Origin: Lathyrus oleraceus
Lineage: Eukaryota; Streptophyta; Magnoliopsida; Fabales; Fabaceae
Reading direction: 5' to 3'
Assembly (NCBI RefSeq): GCF_024323335.1
Contig: NC_066583.1
Coordinates: 410,576,031-410,640,030, forward strand
DNA: 64,000 nucleotides
A program made the position numbers and the translations under genes. The stretch's first letter is position 1. Each line of letters begins with the position of its first letter. Under the pieces are notes generated by a model. That model worked only from the letters and a program-made list of their open reading frames with translations, was not told the origin of the DNA and searched no databases. Positions 35,183-46,200 of the stretch are shown piece after piece.

Positions 35183-36240
35183 ATGGAAAGACAAAGAAGG
35201 AATACAAAGAAGTACAGCTTCAGACAGCCAGATTTGAAAGAGTTAAGGAATCTGACATCCTATGTATTAGATCCTTTGGGTTTCAAAGCTCGTTTTGGGA
35301 AGCTTCTTCCTCTTCTGACTACTCAGGTGGATAAAAGGTTGATGAGTGTATTGGTGCAGTTTTATGATCCCTTTTACCGTTGCTTCACATTTCCGGATTT
35401 CCAGCTTTTGCCTACGCTTGATGAGTATGCTTACCTTGTGGGTATACCTATTCTAGACCAGCTTCCATTCAGTGGCTTGGAGAGTATTCCTACTTCTCAA
35501 GAGATAGCTGACATGTTGCACATAGATGAATCTCTAGTTGGTGCTAATATTACAACCAAAGGTGGAATTCAAGGTCTCCCTTCTGAGTTTCTCAGTGCCC
35601 AAGCTACTATCTATGGGAAGGCCATGAGTGAGGATGCCTTTGAAGCCATATTTGTACTTCTCATCTATGGAGTGGTATTGTTCCCCAACGTCTACAAGTT
35701 TGTGGATGTGAACGCTATTAGGATTTTCTCTACTCTTAATCCCGTTCCGACTCTGTTGGGTGATGCCTATTTCTCTTTGCATATGAGGAATGCAAAGGGT
35801 GGTGGTGCCATTGTGTGCTGTTTGCCTCTGTTGTATAAGTGGTTTATTTCTCACTTACCGAAGACGGTCGCCTTCAAAGAGAACAAGGGATGTCTACGGT
35901 GGTCTACGAGACTCATGTCTCTCACTAATGATGATATCTTTTGGTACAACCGTGTGTATGATGGTGTGCAGATTATCGACTCTTGTGGTGAATTCTCCAA
36001 TGTACCTCTTCTCGGTACATGTGGTGGAATTAACTACAACCCTGTTTTGGCACGTCGTCAGCTTGGGTTCCCCCTAAAGGATAAACCAATAACATTCTGT
36101 TAGAGGGTGTGTTCTTTCAGGAGGGTAAAGATCCCCAAAACTTGAAGGGCAGAATGGTCCGCGCTTGGCGCAAGATTCATAGGAAAGGAAGGAATGAGTT
36201 AGGCCCTAAGAATTGTGTTTTTGGATATCAATCTTGTATA
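35183..36240 (+). pseudogene. Ogre-2 ORF1, frameshifted and missing its C-terminus
   Basis: Starts with MERQRRNTKKYSF, matching Ogre-1, and the N-terminal domain is open to about 36095 (roughly 304 residues). A one-base loss in the codons after KDKP shifts the frame; the coding homology continues in another frame to about 36221, and then stops abruptly in sequence homologous to the Ogre-1 ORF1-gag spacer. Compared with Ogre-1, about 450 bp of coding sequence for the charged coiled-coil tail is deleted. The function of ORF1 is not known to me. Confidence 0.88.
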
Positions 36241-36511
36241 TGATTGACAATGCTGTACTTCTTTTCCCTGATATTATTTGATGAGATATTTCCATATGTG
36301 ATAAATGTTTAATATTTCCAAAATTTGCAAGTAAAACCCTAGAGTTCCTTTGAAATAAAAACAAATCATATGCACAAACATTGCATGCATCATATGCATA
36401 AGCAGGTTTTGTTCCCGGCTTCTTGTCCTGTGGTCTAACTCTGTGTTCTTCATTTATTTTGAAGACAAGCAGACTCACCGGTATTACATCAGAGCCAACA
36501 TTTTGAGACTG
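36241..36511 (+). other. Ogre-2 ORF1-gag spacer
   Basis: AT-rich, non-coding, homologous to 1394-1724 of Ogre-1 (shared ATATGCACAAACATTGCATG-like stretch). It leads to the gag ATG at 36512. Confidence 0.6.
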
Positions 36512-39500
36512 ATGGATCACCTAGAACAAGAGAACCGTGAGCTGAAAGAGGAAGTGGCCAGATTAAGTGCTTTGATGGAATCATTCTTGGCTGCCCAGAG
36601 CCAATCTTCTCCGACACCTTCAACTCCTCCCCAGAGGACAATCATCTCTGAGATTGCCTCCTCAACTGTGCCTGCAGCCAGTGCACACTTTGTTCCGACG
36701 TCCATGTCCGCCGGGTTCCCGTGGGGGATGCCTCCCAATTTTATGCCTGAGGGTCCTGCTCCAACCTTTGCTTCTATGCTGGCATCTAGCCCGGTCCTTG
36801 TTGTTCCTCCTCCTATCGTGCATACTATATCCAGAGTAGACGACACCGTCTATCATTCTGAGCCAGTCTGAAGGCCCAGATGTCTATGAGAAGATGGACG
36901 CTATGAACGGTCAATTTCTTGAGCTCCGCAAGGAATTGAAAACTCTCAGAGGGAAGGATCTTTTTGGCAAGTCTGCTGCCGAACTGTGCTTGGTTCCCAA
37001 TGTGAAGATCCCTGTGAAATTCAAGGTCCCTGACTTTGAAAAGTATAAGGGAAATACTTTTCCTCTCAGCCACCTGGTCATGTATGCCAGGAAGATGTCA
37101 ACTCAGACCGACAATGATCAGTTACTCATCCACTACTTTAAGGACAGTTTGTCCGGTGCCGCCCTGCGTTGGTATATGGGTTTAGACAGCGCGAACATCC
37201 GATCCTTCAATGATCTTGGCGAGGCCTTCGTCAAGCAGTACAAGTACAATGTGGATATGGCTCCCGATAGGGATCAATTGAGGGCCATGTCCCCGAAGGG
37301 CAAGGAAACATTTAAAGAATACGCCCAGAGGTGGAGAGAGTTGGCAGCACAGATCGTGCCTCCGCTAGAAGAGAAGGAAATGACCAAGATCTTTCTGAAG
37401 ACCTTGAGTTCATTCTATTATGAGCGGATGATTGCTAGCGCTCCTTCTGACTTCACCGAGATGGTAAATATGGGGATGCGTCTAGAAGAAGGGTTTAGAG
37501 AAGAACGTCTAACCAAATAAGACGGCTCTTCTGCCAAACGTTATGGGGCGTTTGCGAAGAAGAAAGATGGAGAGGCACATGCTGTGACCTCTCATGTGAA
37601 ACCAAGAAGGCCCTCTGTGAGGAGGAAGACCGTGCGTCCCATCAGTAACCAGCACCAGGTGGCTCATATAGAACCTGTCTTCAGAGACAATCAACAGTAC
37701 CAGCAACATAACAACAATCAGCAACCACATCCGCAATATCAACCTCAGAAACACCGTCCGCAATAGCAGGCCTACCATCCTCGAAACAGTAATCAAACCA
37801 GCACAAGTTACGAGAGGAAAAGGGTCACTTTAGATCCTATTCCGATGATGTATGCAGAATTATATCCCTCCTTGATAGAGAGGAAGTTGATTACTTCGAG
37901 AGACCCACCGGTTCTACCTGCTAACCCCCAGTGGTGGTATAAGCCTGAATTACATTGTGTCTACCATTCTGGTGCTCCCGGCCACGACGTGGAGAATTGT
38001 TACCCTTTGAAGACCAAGGTTCAAGACCTTGTGAGGTGTGGCATTCTGTGTTTCGAGGACGTAGGTCCTAATGTGAAGAAGAACACGTTGCCCGAGCATG
38101 GGAAATCTGTCAACATGGTCTAGGGCTGCCCTGGCAAGTACAAAGTCAAATACGTCAGTCATATTCGACAGTCCCTTGTCGAAATGCATCGTCTGCTATG
38201 TGATTACAGTCATTATGAGCACGACCATGATAGATGCCGAGTATGTTGTGTTAACCGATTGGGTTGTCGCCAGGTGCGCAAGGATATTCAGGAAATGCTG
38301 GATGAAGGAGTCATTGAGATTCTTCAGAATAGGAATGTTGACGAAGATGAGCCTGAGGTCAACGTAATTTCCCCAGTATTCCGGATGCCCGAGCTTGTTA
38401 TCATCAAGTATGATGGTAGCAAGCAGAAGGCTTCTTCTGTTCTTATCATTAAGCCTGCCGGTCCGGTACCGTACTCTTCCGAAAAAGCAATTCCTTTTCG
38501 TTACAACGATGTTGCTGTGGAAGATGGGAAAGAAGTGTCCTTACCATCTTCCTCTATTGTTAATATCGAGGATGTTAGTGGTTTGACCCTCAGTGGTCGT
38601 GTGTTTTCAGCACCTCCCAAGCCCCAGGCTAATGCTGATTTTGTTGAACGCCCGATTAGGAATGCTGTGAGCACCCCGAATTCGGCACCTGTTGTTAAGC
38701 CCTCCTCTACATTGATAACTCCTACTTCTGTTGGCCCAAGCGGAAATGTGAAAGAAGACTGTGATGAGATGCTGAGGCTCATCAAGAAAAGTGAGTACAA
38801 TGTTGTAGACCAGCTTCTACAAACACCATCCAAGATATCGGTGTTATCTTTGCTCTTGAATTCAGAACATCATAGAGAGGCACTGCAGAAGGTATTGGAT
38901 GTGGCATATGTAGATCATGATGTCACAATAGAACAATTCGATAACATTGTTGCAAACATTACTGCTTGTAATAATTTGAGTTTCTGTGACTCTGATCTCC
39001 CTGAGGAGGGAAAAGACCACAACTTGGCTTTACACATATCTATGAACTGCAGAGACGACGCCATGTCCAATGTGCTGGTGGACACTGGGTCATCACAAAA
39101 CGTATTGCCGAAATCCATTCTCTCGAAGCTGTCATATCAAGGGCCTCCCATGAGACAAAGTGGAGTAGTTGTGAAGGCCTTCGATGGGTCGCGTAAAACT
39201 GTGATTAGAGAAGTTGACCTCCCAATCAAAATTGGACCAAGTGATTTCTAAATTACCTTCCAGGTTATGGACATTCACCCATCGTACAACTGTCTCTTAG
39301 GTAGACCCCAAATTCACGAGGCGGGCGCCGTGACATCGACCCTACACCAGAAACTGAAATTCATGAAGAATAAGAATCTGGTAGTGGTAGGGGGAGAAAA
39401 GGCTCTCCTGGTTAGCCACTTGTCTTCCTTCTCATATATAGATGCTGAGGATGAAGTTGGAACTCCTTTCCAAGCTTTATCTATTGCTGAGCCTATTGAG

Positions 39501-39808
39501 AAGAGAGCTTCTTCATCTGTTTCCTATAAAGATGCAAAATTGGCCATTGAGTGTGGTGCAACTGCTGGTTTAGGGAAAATGATTGAGCTAGAAGACAACA
39601 AGTCCCGGGCTGGCATAGGTTATTCCTCTGGGGTGTTCAATGAGAAAGGGTTGTTCAAGAGTGGAGGGTTCATCCACACCGGTCAGGATGAAGAAGCTGA
39701 TGCTGTCTTGGAAGAAGATACAGAGGATTCTGGCAATTTCATCATCCCTGGAGGGGTCTGCAACAATTGGGTCGTTGTGGATGTTCCTACAGTTATCCAT
39801 AAGTCAAC
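36512..39808 (+). pseudogene. Ogre-2 gag-protease (exon 1), one frameshift and four nonsense codons
   Basis: Gag starts at the ATG 36512 (MDHLEQENRELKEEV, a short coiled-coil start), followed by a proline-rich segment. An indel near 36865 shifts the frame, which then runs to 39812 with in-frame stops at 37518-37520, 37764-37766, 38121-38123 and 39249-39251. Domains: capsid about 36894-37500 (KFKVPDFEKYKG, DSLSGAALRWYMGL), a glutamine/histidine-rich linker (37640-37765), a C-X2-H-X5-H-X4-C knuckle (37956-38000), a Cys/His-rich patch (38184-38280), an acidic/proline linker, the protease with LVDTGSSQNVLP at about 39080, and SCLLGRP-like NCLLGRPQIHEAG after 39290. The last codon is split by the predicted intron. 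Confidence 0.9.
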
Positions 39809-40073
39809 GTAATGATAATTTTGTTTAAAAAACCCTTCTCCCATGCCAAAAGGAGGAGTGATGACATTGTTGGCGCATAAATACAATGATATTTTCATTC
39901 AATAAATTCATGTTAAATGTTTGTTTTTCCAATTATTTTCCCTTTTCGCTTTTTGCATGAAATTGGTGATCACATAAAACCTAAAAAAATAAAATAAAAT
40001 CAATCTTTTCATCTGCATAATGATTTGCCTTGTTTGAATTCTAAAGCTTTTCATATCCAAAATCATTATGCAG
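39809..40073 (+). other. Predicted intron between Ogre-2 protease and RT
   Basis: A 265 nt segment starting GTAATG (39809) and ending TTATGCAG (40073), AT-rich and full of stops. Removing it joins the protease frame to the RT frame in phase without a stop at the junction. Ogre elements are known for a spliced intron here. Element 3, a related lineage, has coding-continuous sequence at the same protein position. Confidence 0.75.
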
Positions 40074-41217
40074 GTTAATCAAACCCATTGAACATAATGA
40101 CCCAACACCATCTCCCAATTTTGAGTTCCCTGTATTTGAGGCGGAAGAAGATGATGTTGAAGAGATTCCTGACGAGATTACCCGTCTACTTGAGCATGAA
40201 GAAAAGATCATTCAGCCGCATCTCGAGAATCTGGAAACACTCAACTTGGGGTCTGAAGATTGTGTTCGTGAAGTGAAGATTGGGGCACTCCTTGAAGAAT
40301 CTGTTAAGAAAGGGTTGATTGAATTGCTACGAGAATATGTTGATGTCTTTGCATGGTCATATGAAGACATGCCAGGTCTAGATATGGATATTGTGCAACA
40401 TTTCTTACCTTTAAAGCCTGAGTGCGTGCCTGTGAAGCAGAAGCTCAGAAGAACTCATCCTGATATGGTAGTGAATATCAAAGAAGAAGTTCAGAAGCAA
40501 ATTGATGCGGGGTTTCTGGTGACTTCTACATATCCTCAATGGGTGGCCAATATTGTGCCCGTGCCTAAGAAAGACGGAAAAGTCCGGATGTGTGTGGACT
40601 ATAGAGACTTGAATAAAGCTAGTCCGAAAGATGATTTTCCTCTATCACACATTGATATGTTGGTAGATAATACAGCTAAATTTCAATGTCTTCTCATTTA
40701 TGGATGGATTTTCCGGATATAACCAGATCAAGATGGCACCCGAGGATATGGAAAAGACAACATTCATCACACCTTGGGGAACATTCTGTTATCGAGTGAT
40801 GCCCTTCGGTTTGAAGAACGCCGGAGCCACGTATCAAGGAGCTATGACTACCTTGTTTCATGACATGATGCACAAGGAGATTGAGGTATATGTTGACGAT
40901 ATGATTGTTAAGTCAAGAACGGAAGTTGAACATGTAGAGCATTTGTTGAAGCTTTTCCAGCGTTCGAGGAAGTACAAGCTTCGTCTGAACCCCAATAAGT
41001 GTACATTTGGAGTCCGTTCTGGGCTATATTGTTAGTGAAAGAGGTATTGAGGTTGATCCTGCAAAGGTCAAAGCAATACAAGAGATGCCTGCGCCCAAAA
41101 TTGAGAAGCAAGTCCAAGGTTTTCTTGGCCGCTTGAGTTATATTTCCAGATTCATATCCCACATGACTACCACATGTGCGCCGATATTCAAGCTCCTCCG
41201 GAAAGATCAGTCTCATG
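40074..41217 (+). pseudogene. Ogre-2 reverse transcriptase (exon 2 start), two frameshifts, cut by the Tekay insertion
   Basis: A short acidic linker leads to the RT: VKQKLRRTHPDM (40430), VPVPKKDGKVRMCVDYRDLN (about 40555-40615), FMDGFSGYNQIKMAPED (from 40698), VMPFGLKNAGATYQGAM, the YVDD catalytic box (about 40889) and LNPNKCTFGV (40985). An extra base near 40687 and a small deletion near 41020 shift the frame. The RT C-terminal connection continues to FISHMTTTC and RKDQSHDW, where the Tekay element interrupts at 41222. The coding continues at 49650 in register after removal of one ATTGG copy. Confidence 0.9.
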
Positions 41218-41222
41218 ATTGG
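41218..41222. repeat. Target-site duplication of the Tekay element, left copy
   Basis: ATTGG here and at 49645-49649. One copy belongs to the Ogre-2 RNase H coding sequence. Confidence 0.97.
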
Positions 41223-43164
41223 TGTAACACCCTTATAAAATACCCCAAATATTTAATTAAAAATAATAAACGTATAACAATTCAGAGTAATTATGCCATT
41301 CAAGGGTGTCACACATAATATTCACACCATTCAACCATATAACGGTCATGCTCTTTTATTAATTCAAAACATAAACATTTGCATAAAACGCAGCGGATAG
41401 AGATCTCCTCAATCATGTAAAACATGTAACATTCACATGTAAATTATTCAACAACATAAAACATCCCATCCCGATGTTACATCTATCAGAGCACGACCCA
41501 CTAAGGAGACTACACTAGACTCCAAGCATTCGCTTCTACTCAACTCATTTCTCGTTACCTGAAAAATAGTTGTAAGGGTGAGTTCCTCAATCAATATAAT
41601 AAGCATTATAGAATATAATGTCATGTTAAGTAACTTAACACATTAATCACCCTAATCGCAACATACAATCAGTAACAGCACATCAGTTCAACATCATACT
41701 CAACACCAATATAAAGCACACGTAAAATCTCAAATCATACTCCATAACAACACAAACACACGTATAATATTGGAATACATCCATTCATATTATACGCCAT
41801 ACATACATTATGCAATGAGACTCCACACATGCGGTACCGACTATTCTTGAACATATAGTTCAAGCTCACCGATCCCTCCAGATACGGCTACTAAGCTCAC
41901 TAGTCCCACTCATTTGAGACCTAGTGACTCACTCACTAATTCCTCACCATGGGAATTAGCTACAGCCCCGAAGGCTAGACTATGCACACTAATCATCTAG
42001 CATGCAAACATCAACAACAATTCCACAATAATTCACTCACTAATTCCTCACCATGGGAATTAGCTACAGCCCCACAGGCTATGCTATGCACGCTAATCAT
42101 CTAGCAATGCAGCATCAACAACACTTCACAACGGACATATGCTCATACTCTAAGCCATACAACAGTCCATTCACACATACATGCATAATACATACATTCA
42201 CATCATTATGCATACCATCATTCATCATCAACACATGTATCAACACATCATTATCATGTAAATCAATTAAACACAGTATTAGCACGCTCTACTAATACCT
42301 ATACTGCTCAAAACAGCGGGAAATAATCCCTATTACACCATACGCCAACATAGGCCAACTCTCAATTGTGTACACAACATTAAAAAGCCAATTTTTCCAC
42401 TCTGTAACAGTGTTAACCGGTTAACGCCCTGGGTTAACCGGTTAACGCAGGCAAAAACACATTTTCCGGCAAAACGCAACAGTGTTAACCGGTTAACGCC
42501 CTGGGTTAACCGGTTAACGCAGGCAAAACAGCACATTTTCACAAATCATAACAGTGTTAACCGGTTAACACCCTGGGTTAACCGGTTAACGCAGACAAAA
42601 CAGCAGTTCCTGCGCTAACACAAGGCAGAACGCAGAATTCTCCGCATTTTCCGCCGTTGGAGGACTTCCGGACCTCCGATTCCGATTCCGTAAAAAGCTA
42701 TACGTTCGGAATTTCACAACTAACCCAAACACAGATTCAATTACAATCTAAATACAATTTATCCAACTCAATTCTTCAGCATCAACAATCCCAATTAGGG
42801 TCAAATTAACGGCTTATCACTACCCATCACATATTATCCCATAATACCCATTAATCGACGATAAACCCCCCTTACCTGATTAATCCGGCAAATCTTTGAG
42901 CTCCAAGCTTTTCTCTCTTCAACCTTCAGCCCTTGCTCTGTCTCTGTGCCCTTTTCCTCTTTCACGATCGTTTCTCTGTTTTCACGTAAAACCTTATTTT
43001 TACCAAATGGGATTCTTTCTCTCATTTCCAACATATATGTATTTTCCAAATAATAATAGTAATCCAATAATAATAATAATAAAATTTCCAATTATTTAAT
43101 TAAATTAATAAATAAATTATTAAATCAATTCAAATAATTATTTTATTATTATCGGGGTGTTACA
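41223..43164 (-). repeat. 3' LTR of the Tekay element (1942 bp)
   Basis: Plus strand TGTAACACCC to GGGGTGTTACA, with inverted LTR ends of about nine bases. It contains a 104 bp tandem duplication (units from 41930 and 42034) and three 72 bp repeats with paired palindromes (42409-42604). The U3 start is at the right end (43164). No gene is seen; small open frames over the repeats are artefacts. Confidence 0.96.
42409..42604. repeat. Three 72 bp repeats, each with two GTTAACCGGTTAAC palindromes
   Basis: The 14 bp perfect palindrome occurs at 42412, 42433, 42484, 42505, 42556 and 42577. The spacing is 21 bp within pairs and 72 bp between pairs. The same array is in the other LTR from 48892. Confidence 0.97.
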
Positions 43165-43176
43165 ACTCTCCCCCAC
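43165..43176 (-). other. Polypurine tract of the Tekay element
   Basis: Minus-strand AGTGGGGGAGAG directly upstream of the 3' LTR, the plus-strand DNA priming site. Confidence 0.8.
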
Positions 43177-43206
43177 TAAAAGAGTTTTCGTCCTCGAAAA
43201 CATACC

Positions 43207-46200
43207 TCAAGCGAACAACTCTGGGTAAGACTCCTTCATCTTACTCTCAAGTTCCCAAGTCACATTGCCACCTGCTGGTCCTCCCCAAGCTACCTTTACC
43301 AAGGCAATCTCTTTACCCCGCAACTGCTTCAACTCTCGATCCTCGATCCTCATAGGTGATGTTTCAACAGTCAGGTTATCTCTCACCTGTACATCATCTA
43401 CTTGGACTACATGCGACGGATCATGAATGTACCTCCTCAACTGAGACACATGAAAAACCTCATGCAAATTCGCAAGCGACGGCGGTAAAGCGACACGATA
43501 GGCTACCTCCCCTATCCTTTCCAAAATCTGATAAGGACCAATAAATCGAGGTGTCAACTTCTTCGACTTCAAAGCTCGCCCAACACCAGTTATCGGAGTA
43601 ACACGAAGAAACACATGATCTCCCTCTTGGAACTCAAGTGACTTCCTCCTCTTATCATGATAACTCTTCTGACGACTCTGAGCAATCCTCATCTTCTCCT
43701 GAATCATCTTAATCTTTTCCGTAGTCTGTTGAACAATCTCCGGTCCAACCACAACACTCTCACCGGACTCATACCAACACAAAGGTGTCCGACATCTCCT
43801 ACCATACAAAGCTTCAAACGGTGCCATACCAATGCTCGAATGAAAACTATTGTTGTAGGTAAACTCAATCAAAGGCAAATAACAATCCCAAGCGCCTCCT
43901 TTTTCCAAAACACAAGCCCTCAAAAGGTCCTCCAGTGACTGAATCGTCCTCTCAGTCTGACCATCAGTCTGCGGATGATATGCAGAACTCAACCTCAGCT
44001 TAGTTCCCAAAGCTCTCTGCAAACCTTCCCAGAACTTCGATGTAAATCTGGGATCTCGGTCCGAAACAATACTAGACGGAATACCATGCAAACTTACAAT
44101 CTTCTCAATATACAACTCGGCTAGTCTCTCTAACGGATAATCCATTCTGATCGGAATGAAATGAGCCGACTTCGTCAATCTATCCACAATCACCCAAATA
44201 GCTTCGAAATTCTTACTTGTCCTCGGTAAACCAGAAACAAAATCCATACTGATACTATCCCACTTCCACTCTGGAATAGCCAACGGTTGCATTAGCCCAG
44301 ACGGCTTCTGATGCTCAATCTTTGACTTCTGACAAGTCAAACAGGAATAAACAAAACTCGCAATTTCTCTTTTCATTCCCGGCCACCAAAATAACTTCTT
44401 CAAATCATGATACATCTTCGTAGCTCCAGGATGAATACTCAAGCCACTACGATGTCCTTCCTCCAGAATACTCTTCTTAAGTTCGGTAACATCCGGAATA
44501 CACACCTGATTACCAAATTTCAAAACACCATTCTCATCAACTCTGAATTCACCACCTTGACCTTGATTCACTAAAGTCAACTTATCAACCAAAAGCACAT
44601 CAGATTTCTGACCCTCTCTGATCTCATCCAGAATACCACTTGTCAACTTCAACATTCCCAATTTAACATTATTGTGAGTACTCTCACACACCAAACTCAA
44701 GTCTCTAAACTGCTCAATTAAATCCAATTCCTTAACCATTAGCATAGACATATGTAATGATTTCCGGCTCAACGCATCAGCTACTACATTTGCTTTACCC
44801 GGATGGTAATTCAAACCAAAGTCATAATCCTTCAGAAATTCTAACCATCTCCTCTGTCTCATATTCAGCTCTTTCTGGTCAAACAAATACTTTAAACTTT
44901 TATGGTCACTGAAAACCTCAAATCTTGATCCATACAAATAATGTCTCCACAACTTCAGAACAAACACCACAGCTGCCAACTCTAAATCGTGTGTCGGATA
45001 GTTCCTCTCATGAACCCTCAGCTGTCTCGAAGCATAAGCTATAACCTGCTTATTCTGCATCAACACACCACCCAAGCCCAACAATGAAGCATCACAGTAA
45101 ACCTCAAATAGTTCCGACGGACTCGGTAATATCAGAATAGGAGCAGTAGTTAACCTTCTCTTTAACTCTTGGAAACCTTCTTCACATTTTGAGTCCCAAA
45201 CAAACGCTTGCCCCTTTCTAGTCAACATCGTCAACGGTAACGCCAACTTAGAAAATCCCTCAATGAACTTCCTATAATAACCTGCAAGTCCAAGAAAACT
45301 CCTTATCTCAGAAACTGACTTCGGAGCTTCCCAATTAGATACCGCTTCTATCTTAGAAGGATCAACAGCAACACCACCTCTTGAAATCACATGACCAAGA
45401 AAACTAACTTCTTCTAACCAAAATTCACACTTCGACAGTTTAGCAAATAACTTCTTCTCTCGCAGAACTCCTAAAACCACTCTCAAATGCTCCGCATGCT
45501 CTTCTTCAGATTTCGAATATACCAAAATGTCGTCAATAAACACCACAACAAACTTGTCTAAGTACGGGTGGAAAATCCTATTCATATACTCCATAAATAC
45601 TCCAGGCGCATTAGTCACACCAAAAGGCATCACAGAATACTCATAATGTCCATACCTTGTTCTGAAAGCAGTCTTCTGAATATCCTCAGTTTTCACACGT
45701 ATCTGATGATACCCAGATCTCAAATCTATCTTGCTGAACACACTCGCACCGACCAATTGATCCATCAAATCATCAATCCTCGGCAAAGGATACCGATTCT
45801 TGATCGTCACTTTATTCAGTTGTCTGTAGTCCACAGACAACCTCATAGTACCTTCTTTCTTCTTAACCAACAACACTGGTGCACCCCACGGTGACACACT
45901 CGGACGAATAAATTTCTTATCCAACAGATCTTCCAACTGACCCTTCAATTCAGCTAACTCAACAGCAGACATACGGTACGGAGCCATCGATATCGGTCTA
46001 GTACCAGGTACCAAATCAATCGAGAACTCAACTTCACGCTCTGGCGGCAATTCATTCACTTCTTCCGGAAACACATCAGGAAAATCACACACCACCGCTA
46101 GATCGCAAATCACCAGTTTATCTTTAGCTTCCAAGGTCGCTAACAGCATAAACAACTCTGCCCCATCTGCTACTTCCTCATTCACCTGCCTCGCTGATAG

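Noticed and set aside
35008..35334. Upstream open frame overlapping the Ogre-2 ORF1 start
   Set aside because: Past 35183 it overlaps ORF1 in another frame; the leader part is not conserved as protein in Ogre-1.
42333..42542. Minus-strand open frame with a repeated CVNRLTQGVNRLT-type peptide, also at 48813-49022
   Set aside because: It is the translation of the 72 bp LTR repeat, not a protein gene.
42409..42604. Regular palindromic repeats resembling a CRISPR array
   Set aside because: The host is a plant, the units are adjacent LTR minisatellites without variable spacers, and the same array is in both LTRs.
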